A stretch of 64,000 bases of DNA from Symbiodinium natans (GCA_905221605.1 CAJNDS010000779.1:1613501-1677500), one strand, 5' to 3'. Positions 37,385-48,536 are shown, counted from the first letter of the stretch. Made by a program: numbers and translations. Notes: a model not told the origin generated them from the letters alone.

Positions 37385-37480
37385 GGCCTTCTTCTCACTC
37401 CTCTTCGGATCCGAGCGTTTCGAGCCCTGGACAGGGGAGTCGCAGGCCCAGGCTTTCCAGTCTTCGATGTGTGCTCTAAG
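37385..37480 (+). CDS. DnaJ-X exon
   Basis: Behind CCTTCAG: AFFSLLFGSERFEPWTGE and on. DnaJ-X domain proteins have FFxxLFGSExFEPWxGE right after MDP. Joins the previous exon as MDPR-AFFSLLFG. Ends AAG|GTTTAG at a telomere array, or earlier. Later exons may include ATKSQLQE (37556-37580) and QGRDLLVEEPLALNML (38010-38061). Confidence 0.9.
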
Positions 37481-38311
37481 GTTTAGGGTTTAGGGTTTAG
37501 GGTTTAAGGTTTAGGGTTTAGGGTTTCGGGTGTGTGAAGTGGGGGTTCCATTCTGGCAGCCACCAAGTCCCAGTTGCAAGAGGGTTTAGGGTTTAGGGCT
37601 TAGGGGCCACAATTCCCATCTACCCACACTCTGCAAGATCAGTGTAGTGTGCAGATTCTTCTGCAGTATGGCATTTGTGGCGTGGCCATGTGGAGCCCGT
37701 TCTCATAAGCCCTCAACTGGCCCGACAATAGCACGGAAAGAAATATGGTTTATCTTGCTGCAGTTGTTGAGTGTATGTATGGCTCCTTATTGGTCACTGT
37801 ATATTCTTGGTGTCCTTTGAGGGATACTCGCAGCATCAACCCTACTTCCATATGAGGGGTTCAGGGCTTAGAGTTTGCTGATTAAAGCCTGGCCCTAAAC
37901 CTTAAACCCCAAACCCTAAACCCTAAACCCTAAACCCTAAACCTACAAAGACCTACAAACCCCGCATTGCCGTGGCTAGTCGGGTGCCAAAAACCTATTA
38001 AAAGGGTTTACAGCAAGGCCGAGACCTCCTTGTGGAAGAACCATTAGCCCTAAACATGTTAAGTTTTTGAGCTTAAGACCCTTACTGTAGACCCTCGTTG
38101 TAGGCCCAGGGACTAGGGATGAGGGTTGAGGGTTTAGGGTTCAGGGTTGAGGGTTTTGGGTTATTGCCTTCAGTCCGTGCTTAAACAGAAGGGTTAAGGC
38201 TTAGGGTTACACATCTTGGTAACCCTTCGCGCCTTTTTGGGGTTCAGGTTTCTTACTGAAAGTTCCCCAACCTCAACAGGATACCCTGACTATGACATGG
38301 TTTAAATTGTG

Positions 38312-38370
38312 CAGCAGCTTTGAGCGTGCACAGAGGTTAGAGCCCGTCCATGATCCGAAGTTCCGCTAGA
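38312..38370 (+). CDS. Short exon-like block with stop
   Basis: Behind TTGTGCAG: SFERAQRLEPVHDPKFR, TAG. Could end the DnaJ gene. Confidence 0.35.
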
Positions 38371-38401
38371 CAAGAAGTGGCAAAAAGCTTCAAAGCCTCT
38401 G

Positions 38402-38475
38402 GCATTTGTGGGACCATCTATAGGGTTCTTAAGGGACGGGGGAACCTAGGTACCTACCCCCCCATGAACCCCCCT
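38402..38475. mobile_element. Short inverted-repeat element
   Basis: TATAGGGTTCTTAAGGGA and CTCTTAGGAACCCTATA arms about 40 bases apart. Confidence 0.65.
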
Positions 38476-38559
38476 CTCTTAGGAACCCTATAAACCATGC
38501 ATGGTGCGGGCTTCGGTGAGTTATTCAAAGGGTCTGAGGGTCGACATGTACTCTAAGGG

Positions 38560-38650
38560 TTTTGGGTTTAGGGGTTTAGGGGTTTAGGGGTTTAGGGGTT
38601 TCGGGGTTTCGGGGTTTCGGGGTTTAGGGGTTTAGGGGTTTAGGGGAGTT
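38560..38650. repeat. Telomere-like array with TTTAGGGG and TTTCGGGG variants
   Basis: Eight-base units; three TTTCGGGG copies are adjacent and flanked by TTTAGGGG. Confidence 0.95.
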
Positions 38651-38672
38651 TAAGTTTAGGCGGCTCGTAAGA

Positions 38673-39119
38673 TTGCGGGCATGTGAGCAGCCGGTCCGTT
38701 CTTGCAGCCTGACTTTTCCAGCCCCAGTCTTATGGTCTCACCAAGCAAACAAGGAAGCGGTAATGGGCTGGGAAGAACTGGAGGCGAATAGTACAAACCA
38801 GTGGTATAAACAAGCAGACCCAAAAATATCTGTATCGGTACATGCATACGAGTACAAGACAAGGCTAAGTGTGTGTATATTCCGCCGCAGCCAAGCCAAG
38901 CAAGCTTCGCGACATTCCCCCCCCACCTTGTCACTTGATCAGCTCGTCACAGCAAGCCAGAGGTCCGCAGGAAAGTACATGTTTCGGGGCCTAATGGCCA
39001 TCAGGGCCATCTGCTCAAGGCAATGGCGGCCGGCGGCAAGCCTCAGGCAAATTTCTTGGCATTGCACAGAGCGCCCAGGCTTTGTTGAGCATCCTTTCAT
39101 CGACCATTTGCCTGTGTAA
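38673..39119 (+). CDS. 148-codon ORF, unidentified
   Basis: Open without an early ATG; MGWEELEANSTNQWYKQAD and MFRGLMAIRAICSRQWRP are the most protein-like parts. Minus frames are also open at both ends. Element N2 (39121-39225) follows. Confidence 0.35.
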   Translation: MRACEQPVRSCSLTFPAPVLWSHQANKEAVMGWEELEANSTNQWYKQADPKISVSVHAYEYKTRLSVCIFRRSQAKQASRHSPPTLSLDQLVTASQRSAGKYMFRGLMAIRAICSRQWRPAASLRQISWHCTERPGFVEHPFIDHLPV

Positions 39120-39309
39120 TATAGGGGTCGGAAAATCATTCCTAATAGTAGTCTCATGGTCCCTTGCCAATTTTACTATAATAACCCCCGACCCTATTCT
39201 AATCATTAAGGCCCCAATATTATGTAAACCTGCGCACGCTCTGGAACCTGGCTGGCCGAGGTTTTGCCTCTTCTAGGGAGTTCCAGCGGGCCAGACTCAC
39301 CCCAACTTC

Positions 39310-39505
39310 ATCTGTCTCCCTCCCCCTCCCTTCTCCTTACCCTTGCCCTACCTCTCCTTCGCTTTCTTTCTCTCATCTCTCATCTCTCTCTCATCTCCCT
39401 CATCTCCCTCATCTCCCTCATCTCTCTCATCTTTCTCATCTTTCTCATCTCTCTCATCTCTCTCATTTCGCTCTTCTCTCGCTCTCTCTCTTTTTCTTTC
39501 TTCTC
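39310..39505. repeat. TCTCATC pyrimidine-rich tandem tract
   Basis: Irregular CTCATCTC repeats ending at a TCCTTCAG acceptor, so it doubles as a very long polypyrimidine tract. Confidence 0.9.
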
Positions 39506-39509
39506 CTTC

Positions 39510-39701
39510 AGAAGCCTTCCTCAAGCCCTGTGATGCCCAGGAGATGTTTCACCAAGAGCGCGGCGCTCCTGTCTCCTCTATACTCCCGAAAGCTCGGGCG
39601 AAGGATAGTGGTGCACCTCCTCCTCCTCCGCCACCGGCAAGCTCGAATTCGAGTCGCGCTCCCGTGATGCCCAACTCCCTGCCCACAAGGCCCGGGAGAG
39701 T
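39510..39701 (+). CDS. Pro-rich exon, unidentified
   Basis: Behind TTCTCCTTCAG: AFLKPCDAQEMFHQERGAP, then seven consecutive Pro codons and SSNSSRAPVMPNSLP, into a telomere array. Low-complexity, probably disordered. Confidence 0.6.
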
Positions 39702-39969
39702 TTAGGGTTTAGGATTCAGGGTTTAGGGTTGAGGGTCTGTAGCTTAAAGGCTTATAAGTTTCAGGGCCTCGCGAATGTTGAGGGGCATTCGGGAGGTGGG
39801 GGGTGTGGTGCGATTCTTATCGTGGTTGTCTATCAGGCTCAGCTGTTCAATTTCTCGGATTTAGATGCAAGAACTGGTCGTTGAGCCTGGGGCAAGCACA
39901 TGGTTAATGATGTGCGACACTCCGGTTTGGCATAGATTTTGGGACTCAGGTTGAACCAATCTAGGACTA

Positions 39970-40485
39970 GGCGCGATCGGAAGCTGCATCAAAGCCATCC
40001 CGAAACATGCGGCCCAGGCAGGCGGGTGCAACGGAAGCTCCTTTTTCCACCCAGCCGGAACCAGAACGGAGCGGAGATCAGGCCATCTCAGTGTCGAAAG
40101 TGCCCTCATTGGTCACCCACGACATTGAGGAACACTCCGCTGACTCCAGCTTTTTTGGAGACGCCGAACAAGAGGCCCACAGCCTGGCAATGGCGCTCCC
40201 CAATGTGCCTCAGAATGAAGCACGGATCAAGGCCCCACCACCTGTCTTTCGCCAGACAGCCGAATTCACAAGCAAATCCGCAGAACCCCCCACAGCTTTG
40301 CTTCCTCAGGGCCCGGGCAAGGGCGTCCCGGAGGACGGTCTAGGCCCAAAGATACAGCTACCACTGCCAGCTTCACCATCTCAGCCACGCCGCCGGCCTC
40401 TCCCCAGCCCAGTATCCCTTCCGTCTCCAGCCGAGTCTGAAGAGGGCCGGCCTATGCAAAGCCAGGACTCCGGGCGGGCAGAGAC
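39970..40485 (+). CDS. Long Pro/Ser/Glu-rich exon
   Basis: About 170 open codons from ACTAG: RSEAASKPSRNMRPRQAGA, EEHSADSSFFGDAEQEAHS, QPRRRPLPSPVSLPSPA. The end runs into CCCTAAA repeats. Disordered regulatory-type sequence; no domain recognised. The neighbouring 134-aa ORF is its shadow. Confidence 0.65.
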
Positions 40486-40599
40486 CCTAAACCCTAAACC
40501 CCTCTGGTCTTGCGAAGCTACGAACCCGGAGGCGAGAAAACCCAAACCCTAAACAGACAGTAGGTTTTTGGATGCTTTTTTCCCTTCTTGGCTTTGCAG

Positions 40600-40654
40600 A
40601 GCATTTGTCCCAGCTCTCTCGAGTATGGCGCTTGTGTGACCGTTCCGGCATCAG
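40600..40654 (+). CDS. Exon-like block, unidentified
   Basis: Behind GGCTTTGCAG: HLSQLSRVWRLCDRSGI, stopping at a GGTTTAG unit. Likely continues the long exon upstream. Confidence 0.5.
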
Positions 40655-40671
40655 GGTTTAGAGACCCACAG

Positions 40672-40823
40672 CAGTAAGGATGCAGATGTTGGTGAAGATG
40701 CCTCTGCACAAGTGGCCTTGCGATCGGCCAGAGAGCCGGCCGATGGTGCTCCTGCTTCTCCGGAGGTGTCTGTAGACCAAAGCCAAGCCCCCGAGGGCAT
40801 GGTCAGCTGTCCGACCATGGCAG
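40672..40823 (+). CDS. Acidic Ala/Pro-rich exon
   Basis: SKDADVGEDASAQVALRSA, then PADGAPASPEVSVDQSQ, ending GCAG|GTTTTT. Only 17 bases containing a telomere unit separate it from the preceding block. Confidence 0.55.
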
Positions 40824-40985
40824 GTTTTTTTCTTGCAAGCCCCTAGAAATCCTAATCCCTTTTGCCAGCCCTTAAACCTCAAGCCTTTCAACCCTAAAGC
40901 CCTTAAACCCTAAATTGAGCTTCTGTAGGTCATATAAGCTTTAGAGCAGTGGATTACCCTAAACCCTAAACCGTAGAATCCGTAG

Positions 40986-41092
40986 AAGCTGCGTGATGGC
41001 TAAGGCAAGCAGCCCCGAGCCCAGTGGGCCGTCCTCCCCACCGGCGGGGGCCCGCGAGCTGAACGAAAACAGGCCGACGCGACATGAACCTT
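40986..41092 (+). CDS. Ser/Pro-rich exon with consensus donor
   Basis: MAKASSPEPSGPSSPPAG and on to PTRHEP, then GTAAGT. Confidence 0.55.
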
Positions 41093-41196
41093 GTAAGTAT
41101 AAACAATAAATATAAATATAAATACAAATCTAAATATGTATGTGCATATATGTATATGTATGTAAGCTTATACATACATATGTATAGGAAGGAAAG

Positions 41197-41306
41197 GCAG
41201 GGCAAACCATCGTTCTTATGGGCGAGCTTCCATCCCGGAGTCGGCGCACGGCGCCTCGAACCGGTTTGCAGATTCTCCGCAGCGTCGCTGACATGACAGA
41301 AGCCAG
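41197..41306 (+). CDS. Exon-like block, unidentified
   Basis: AGQTIVLMGELPSRSRRTAP, then LQILRSVADMTEA. Ends CCAG|GATGTG, a possible GA donor. Confidence 0.55.
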
Positions 41307-41424
41307 GATGTGTGATTATAGGGTTTAGGGTTTAGGGTTTATAAGGGTATAGGGGGGCTTAGAAATCACCTTGTAAACACCATGATCAACCCTATATAAA
41401 GGGTCTCCTGAACTCTCGATTCAG

Positions 41425-41519
41425 TCGCACGCTCCCGTCGCAGTCCCGTGCATGCTTCGGCGCTGGAGTCGATGTCACATAGATCGCGCTCTCCCAGTTC
41501 GTGCATCCGCCACAGAGAG
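41425..41519 (+). CDS. Arg/Ser-rich exon
   Basis: Behind CGATTCAG: ARSRRSPVHASALESMSHRS and on to RHRE, then GTTTGC. Confidence 0.5.
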
Positions 41520-41718
41520 GTTTGCGCTTGGCTCCCCCCACAGTCCCTAGTCCTGTGTGCGCCAGGCTCCGCCTGAAGCTCCCTCGAGCGGCGATCCTGC
41601 TAGTTGTTTTCATATAATTACGCAAGTTCAGAGAGGAAGTAGAAGACGCTGGGTTTGCTTGTAGCCCAGCGGAGTAGCTGCTGCCCTACATGTTTCGATG
41701 CTTTCTTTTGGACCTCAG

Positions 41719-42078
41719 GATGTGGCCTCAGCAGTCCTGAGGCAAAACATAATCCACATCGAGGGGCATATCTTTGAAGAGATGCTGTATTACTGTATCA
41801 TGCCTGTCGAGTTGAGCTGTCATGCTGCTGCGAGCCCTGGCCATGCCAGAGCTTGAAGGTCGTCTCCGTCGTCTCCGTCTCTCGCGCCAGCGTCGCCATC
41901 ATCGCCTTTAGCATCTGCAATGAAGTCACCTGCGGGCTCAGTGGTGCTGAAGAAGTCGCGCTCGCGCCTGAACATTCCCGCAAGCTCCAGTGACGAATCT
42001 CCGGAACACCAACACGGAGGCGCAACAGGGAAATGTCTTGCATGTGAGCTGTTGCAAGACGGCTCGCAGCATGTCAGG
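41719..42078 (+). CDS. 120-codon open frame broken by one TGA
   Basis: Behind GGACCTCAG: DVASAVLRQNIIHIEGHIFE and CIMPVELSCHAAASPG. A TGA at 41854-41856 follows, and the same frame goes on SSPSSPSLAPASPSSPLAS, NIPASSSDESPEHQHGG to AGG|GTTGTC. Both halves look coding. Confidence 0.5.
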
Positions 42079-42099
42079 GTTGTCAGATAGTAGCAGCAC

Positions 42100-42398
42100 G
42101 CAAGAAGGTCCACACATGCACAATTGCGCGCACGCCCGAAAGCGCACGCACGCACAGCACATCACAGCATCATACGCACGCGCAGCCGCACGTGCGTACA
42201 CTCGCGCATGCGCACATGCGCGCGTGCGCGCACAAAGGCACAGCCGCGCACGTGTTTGCAGTCGCACGCCGGCACACACGCTATGTCAGGTGCCCACACA
42301 CTCTCACTCTCACTTTTGCACGCGCACGCATATAGACAGATAGGCAGACAGGCAGACAGCGACGGGCGCAGGCGCAGACGCAGATGCAGACGCAGATG

Positions 42399-42429
<31 letters not shown>

Positions 42430-42500
42430 ACATACACATACATACATGCATGCATGCATGCATACATACATACGTTATAAACACACACACACACAAACCA
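42100..42500. repeat. GCAC, CA, CATA and CATG microsatellites
   Basis: Alternating purine-pyrimidine simple repeats. No gene. Confidence 0.9.
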
Positions 42501-42544
42501 AGTGGGAATGGCGCACACACACAGAAACGCGACACGACAATGCA

Positions 42545-42768
42545 GCGTTGGTAGGATGACCAGCCATGACTTGGAGGCATGTGTACTGGTAGGTGGCGTT
42601 GTAGGTAGCCTAAACAAGGTTATGATCCATCGTGGTTATAGATACCCCACGTATGACCGGACCTCTTTCAGTACCCGTGAACTCCAGTGTAGAACTCTAT
42701 GCCCTGCCGAAGAGGACCAGCTTAGACGATCACTGATATGTGGCCATGATCGGGGACAAAGTTTTTGA
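42545..42768 (+). CDS. Exon-like block, unidentified
   Basis: MTSHDLEACVLVGGVVGSLN, then CRTLCPAEEDQLRRSLICG to TGA. Confidence 0.4.
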
Positions 42769-42789
42769 GTCATGCTCATGTCTTTTCAG

Positions 42790-42862
42790 GGCTGCGCACT
42801 GTGAGAGCCTTGAAAATGCCTCATAACATGCTTGACTTTGAAAGACGTCCGGCGTATTGCAG
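42790..42862 (+). CDS. Exon-like block with consensus donor
   Basis: Behind TCTTTTCAG: LRTVRALKMPHNMLDFERR and on, ending TGCAG|GTGAGT. Spaced basic residues; an ion-channel S4-like segment is only a guess. Confidence 0.6.
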
Positions 42863-43071
42863 GTGAGTCGCCAGTCAGAGTCCGCATCGCGGTGGAGGAA
42901 CAGGATGGCAAGGCAGCGTTAAACCCTAAACCCTAAACCCTAAACCCTAAACCCTAAACCCTAAACCCTAAACCCTTTTTTTTTTGCATCAGTCGATGCG
43001 AGGTTGTATCTTCGTTTCGGAGCCCTAAGGCAACTGAGCCTTGACTCTCTGATTTTTTTGAACACACGCAG

Positions 43072-43170
43072 GCACAAACGCCCGAGTTGTTCACAGCCTA
43101 CCCTAGGCTCGATGTGTCAGGTTCGAGCCCCATATTGATCGCTGAGCGCACCATAGCAAAATCCAGCTAA
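43072..43170 (+). CDS. Last-exon-like block
   Basis: Behind CACGCAG: AQTPELFTAYPRLDVSGSSP and on to IAKSS, TAA. Confidence 0.5.
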   Translation, partial: AQTPELFTAYPRLDVSGSSPILIAERTIAKSS

Positions 43171-43222
43171 ACTCTAAACCCTTAGCCCTATACCCTATAC
43201 CCTATAAACCCTAAACCGCAAA

Positions 43223-43300
43223 GCGAATTGTGCGAAGGAGACGGCGGAATCGGACGTGCCGGTGCAAACCCTGCAAGTGGAGGTGAAGGAGGAGAAGGAG
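43223..43300 (+). CDS. Glu/Lys-rich exon-like block
   Basis: ANCAKETAESDVPVQTLQVE and VKEEKE, then GTCAGG. Confidence 0.55.
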
Positions 43301-43382
43301 GTCAGGATTTGGTATGGTTCAGGGTTTAGGGTTTCGGGTTTAGGGTTTAGGGTTTAGGCTAGGGTTTAGGGTTTAGGCAGGG

Positions 43383-43497
43383 TATATACCCAGAGACTCC
43401 AAGACCCCTTAATAAAGGAATATGCCTTAAATTAGAATAGGAACCCTAATATGATTTAAGGTATCTTCCTTCATTAAGGGGTTTTGAAGTCTCTGGG
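43383..43497. mobile_element. Inverted-repeat element D2
   Basis: CCCAGAGACTCC...GAAGTCTCTGGG. AGGG flanks both ends but lies in telomere-like sequence, so the duplication is less certain than for D1. Confidence 0.65.
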
Positions 43498-43721
43498 AGG
43501 GTTTCGGGTTTTGTAGCATGATATATATATATATACATATGTGTGTATTTGTGTGTAGCATATTTTTGCATTTGTATCAGTTTGTATACTTGCATGTTTG
43601 AGCGGCTTGGCGAGGGCGTTTTTAGAGCACGCTCTTCGCGCTTGGTCGGAAGTTTTGGGTGGCTTCAAGCCTTTCATATCAACCCGTGGTCTATTACCCT
43701 AAACCCTACACCCTAAACCCC

Positions 43722-43888
43722 AAACAAACACCGGGGCTGCACTGAAGAGAAGTTGTGGTGCCCAAGCTGTTTGGTGTGCACTGGGGAGAGGGGTAAAGCA
43801 AATCCCGCATTACATAATTCGCAGGCCCTCCAACCAACAGAAGCGGGCAAGCTCTCTAGGCCGCAATTCAGGCCCCTACAGTAGGATA
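43722..43888 (+). CDS. Cys-containing exon-like block
   Basis: NKHRGCTEEKLWCPSCLVC, then GKANPALHNSQALQPTEAG to TAG. The opposite strand is also open. A block at 43597-43676 (MFERLGEGVFRARSSRL) precedes it. Confidence 0.4.
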
Positions 43889-44005
43889 TCTCCTTGCTAT
43901 CCTTCATATTTTGCCTGTGTGGGGTGGGGGATAAGCCTAAGCCCCGAACAACCCTAAACCCTAAATCGCCAAAAAACACCCTGAACCTCTTCTGCCTGGG
44001 CCAGG

Positions 44006-44086
44006 AGGCGAAGCCTGAGCCGGCGGTCCAAAAAGAGAAGCCAGACCCAAGATTCCAGATGCCACCCCTGCGGCTTGGCTTAGGGT
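44006..44086 (+). CDS. Lys/Pro-rich exon-like block
   Basis: Behind TGGGCCAG: EAKPEPAVQKEKPDPRFQM and on, running to a telomere array. Confidence 0.55.
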
Positions 44087-44269
44087 TTGGGGTTTAGGGT
44101 TTAGGGTTTAGGGTTTAGGGTTTAGGGTTTAGGGTTTAGGGTTAGGGTTTAGGATTTAGGGTCCACCACCCTTGCGACTTACCAGCTACTACTTACTACT
44201 TACAACTGACTACGCACTACTTACTCCGATTTGCAGACTGCGAACTGTTGACTACTAGCTACGACCTCG

Positions 44270-44556
<287 letters not shown>

Positions 44557-44572
44557 TCATTCATTCCAATCG

Positions 44573-44780
44573 CAGCCGGTCTCTCGGCTTAGCGTCAGGT
44601 ACGTGGCAGCGCATTGCACCGGTGCTTCAAGAGCACTAGAACCACATGGGCAAGTCCCGCTACGAATAGCTGCAAACTTGCGGCCTACTCAACTTGTCAA
44701 GAGAATGGTGCACCAGTGCACCCTTCACTCGATCAAAAGAGTGCAAAATCAGATAAGTAGAAAGCGAAAACGTAAAACAT
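44573..44780 (+). CDS. Basic last-exon-like block
   Basis: Behind CAATCGCAG: PVSRLSVRYVAAHCTGASR, then LRPTQLVKRMVHQCTLHS and a terminal RKRKRKT, TGA. The Lys/Arg tail resembles a nuclear signal. Confidence 0.45.
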
Positions 44781-44865
44781 GAAAACAGGTCGTAGAGCTA
44801 TCGACATCGCTACAGCCATCTGTTATGGCATCTTGCATTCATCATGGTGTTTCTCTGTACAAAGT

Positions 44866-45055
44866 GCAGTCCTGAGAACTGCAGTGGCCCCAGGAGGGCA
44901 CACTGAGGACCACGCACAGCACCCTGTAGTCCTACGAACTGCAAGTGGCCCCAAGAGGGCGCACTGAGGACCACGTTCAGCACCCAGTAGTCCTGTGAAC
45001 TGCAAGTGGCCCTTGGAGGGCACACTGGGGACCGTGTAGTTCAGTACCCAAGAAG
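44866..45055. repeat. Three tandem copies of a 60-base unit
   Basis: Units start at AGTCCT near 44869, 44929 and 44990 and contain GAACTGCAAGTGGCCC and GAGGGCACACTGAGGACC. Confidence 0.9.
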
Positions 45056-45180
45056 GTCTGGCCGCAGAGCATCGCCAAAACGCAGCTTTCTCGCACTTAC
45101 TAACTGTGACCCGGAAGGACGTAACGTCAAAACCCAGACCACATCTCGAAGCATACGTGGGGCCGGGGCCCAGTGCGGGC

Positions 45181-45427
45181 CATCCCATCCGAGGATAGGG
45201 TAGGTTGCCGCCGCCGGCATTCGGTCAGCATTCGGGACAAGGCAGCGATGATCTGCAGCTACACACTCCTCGGGTATCTGAATAAAACGAGAGGTACACA
45301 GGCACAAGGGCTGCGCTTGGCAATGTCGAATAGCTCTATTGCAAGCTTTCATAAAAGATCTCTTGACACATCGGTTCCACTTGTGAGGAGGTCCCTGCTT
45401 CCCATCTGTGACCTGAACTCCGTTTAG
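45181..45427 (+). CDS. Exon-like block, unidentified
   Basis: SIRDKAAMICSYTLLGYLN, GLRLAMSNSSIASFHKRSL, VRRSLLPICDLNSV, TAG. The 170-aa minus ORF overlaps it. Confidence 0.4.
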
Positions 45428-45609
45428 CTTCGGCACCTGAAGTCGTCGCTGATAAGGGAGTTGCCTTCCCCAGCTCCAACGGAAAGAGCTGGAACCCTCA
45501 CACTGTGGGACACCTGACAATGTAGCAATATAAGTAGAGTCGTCAGTCGGCATCCCACCCCGGACTTGGGACCGGGCCGGCTATCTATAAGGAGGTGTGG
45601 CACTATGCG

Positions 45610-46056
45610 CTCAATGGGGCGGCCTGACGGCGCGCGCCCAGGAGGAATGCGGGTGGCAGCCACGTCATGCTTGCGCCAGCTGCAGGAAAAGTTGCACCAA
45701 CTCCTGATCGCTGGTAGCCACGCGCTTGCAATGGTGCCAGGCTGCCGCGTTGGCAGGCCAGGGCCAAAGGCACACAGTCGACCCACGTGCCCTTTGTTGG
45801 GGCCAAGAGGCACCCAGCTGACGAGCGTGCTCTCAATGGGGCGGCCTGACGGCGCGCACCCAGGAGGGACGCAGGCGGCATCGACCTCTTGCTTGCACCA
45901 ACTGCAGGAAAAGTTGCGCCAACTCCTAGCTGCTGGTAAACACGCACTTGCAACGGGGCTAGCTTCAGACTGACGCGTTGGCAAGCCAGGGGCAAAGGCT
46001 TTCAGTCGACCCATGCGCCCTTTGTTGGAGCCAAAAGGCACCCAGCTGGCGAGCGT
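45610..46056. repeat. 222-base tandem duplication with open frames on both strands
   Basis: Two copies begin CTCAATGGGGCGGCCTGACGG at 45610 and 45832. On + each encodes CLxQLQEKLxQLL, but the second meets TGA. On minus one 211-aa frame spans both. Coding strand undecided. Confidence 0.75.
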
Positions 46057-46207
46057 CAACAGTAGCGCTAGTGCGGCTCACTGCACTATAGGACTGTGAT
46101 CATCACGTTTCGGAGCCGGACTCCACCGCAAGGTTCGCTCCATGGCATAGATGCTACATCTCCACAACTATAAGTCCCGCTGCTGGGACACAGCTGAGCC
46201 GGAGTGC

Positions 46208-46930
<723 letters not shown>

Positions 46931-47063
46931 TTATCGCTGCAATTTTCTTGTTATTTCTGTAGCATGATTTTTGCAAGTGCAAGGTGCTGAGGGGTATCAA
47001 GGTTGCAAATAGGGTTGGACCACTTGCGAAATATGGCTTTGCAAACCTGGTGTTGTTTTCGCC

Positions 47064-47270
47064 TTGAGTGTCAGAGGCTTCCCGGTGCTTGCACCCAGGC
47101 TGAAACGGATTCGCTTGCCCCGCTTCATCTGTGGTTACATGCTGAAATGCATGGTAGGGCCGATAGAAACAGACTGTTGCATGGTTCACGAGTGCGTCGC
47201 CGCCATGTACATGTTGGATGCAACAAAACGCGACTATTCTTTTGCGTGGATGCGTTCTGTGTTTTCATTG
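47064..47270 (+). CDS. 69-codon exon-like block with donor
   Basis: SVRGFPVLAPRLKRIRLPR, CMVGPIETDCCMVHECVAAM, LDATKRDYSFAWMRSVF, ending TTG|GTATGT. Upstream GIKVANRVGPLAKYGFANL (46990-47049) may be the preceding exon. Confidence 0.55.
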
Positions 47271-47486
47271 GTATGTAAATCTTTGGATGCCGTGGGCAAT
47301 ACATGTGCTGGCAGCATGGACGTATATGGACGTTGCCACCCTGCGGGCATGGTTGCAGTGGGCACCACATGGTTCCAGTAGCAGAAATGGGGCTGCAAAC
47401 GGACACCTGCGTCCAAACACAATGCAAGCTACTGCCTTCTCGGGATGCGGCTCAGGGTTGCATGGTCATGGTCAGTGCTCTTTAGT

Positions 47487-47710
47487 CCGGTTGCTCAATG
47501 GTTCCCCATGACAAAACATTCCACCTGCAACAGCAGTTCATTGCAGCTTCTTTTGATCTGCATACTTGGGAATGCCGACTGACGATTTTGAATGACATGT
47601 TTCTGCACCAAGAGCCCAAAAGATCTCCGGAAGAGAATGTGAACTTCCCTTTGGGAGTGCCTCTCAAAACACTCAGCCCTTTTTGGAACCTTCACTCGGA
47701 CCCAGACTAG
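47487..47710 (+). CDS. Exon-like block, unidentified
   Basis: Behind CTCTTTAG: MVPHDKTFHLQQQFIAASFD, TWECRLTILNDMFLHQEPK, to TAG. Helical and charged. Confidence 0.55.
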
Positions 47711-47712
47711 GC

Positions 47713-47800
47713 CCACATTCCCTTTTTGGGGGCTTAGGTTCCCTTACCAGCCCCTTTAAACCAAAGAGGGCAGCCTCTTGATTCCCAATTAGGTTACCCT
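47713..47800. mobile_element. Repeat element, family M copy 1
   Basis: TTCCCTTTTTGGGGGC, AGGTTCCCT, AGCCCCTTTAAACC and AGAGGGCA also occur in order at 53627-53690. Confidence 0.55.
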
Positions 47801-47821
47801 TCGGCCCAGTTCAACCTTCAG

Positions 47822-47889
47822 CAAGGAAATCGATCCTGAAGAAGAGCCCGCTGGAAGATGACGAAAAGGACCCACAGTGGATGACCTAG
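47822..47889 (+). CDS. Charged exon-like block with stop
   Basis: Behind AACCTTCAG: RKSILKKSPLEDDEKDPQW and MT, TAG. Confidence 0.55.
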
Positions 47890-48034
47890 ACTTGGGTGAA
47901 ATAGGTTGTTTTTTTCCAAGACGAGGTACGCCCCTTTATACCCCCAGATATCGTAGAATCTTTTCTAAACAGGCCAGCCCAATAAGGAAGCCGCTTCTTT
48001 TTTTACGGGATCTTTTAGGTTCCCTAGGGTTTAG

Positions 48035-48140
48035 GCTGTCAGTCGCGTGGCACTCAGCAGATTTGTGCCGTGGAACTCATACACCCGGTCCAGCCCTCAA
48101 CGTTCAGTGACAGGAGGATGTTCTTCTTAACAGCATAGGA
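48035..48140 (+). CDS. Exon-like block, unidentified
   Basis: GCQSRGTQQICAVELIHPV and on, TAG. A minus frame (RRCLDAVSYAVKKNILLS) is equally open. Confidence 0.3.
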
Positions 48141-48417
48141 TACGGCATCTAAACAGCGTCGCATGGTCGGACGATGTTTATTCGGTTTGAGATTGCTCCG
48201 TACGCTAAGCTTCTTTTGCCCGCACACAAGAGCAATCATGTGATGCCAGCTGAAAGACACATACACCACAAGACCCTAGAGCCAAGGACTTGTTTGTTTG
48301 CATTCTGGGGGCACTTTCTATCTCAACTTGTAGGCTCCTGTTTTCAGCAAAGCCGAGGACAGGGCCATGCTTGCAAGAAAACTGAAATAAAGGGTTCTGA
48401 AGTTTGGGCCCTCGAGG

Positions 48418-48536
48418 TTTATGGGGTATATAAGGGATATAAGGGGGATATAAGGGGGATATAAGGGGTATATAAGGGGTATATAAGGGGTCTATAAGAG
48501 GTATATAAGGGGGATATAAGGGGTATATAAGGCTAA
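48418..48536. repeat. Tandem TATATAAGGGG repeat
   Basis: About ten units of 11-13 bases (GGTATATAAGGG, GGGATATAAGGG). No gene from 48465 to 48660. Confidence 0.9.
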
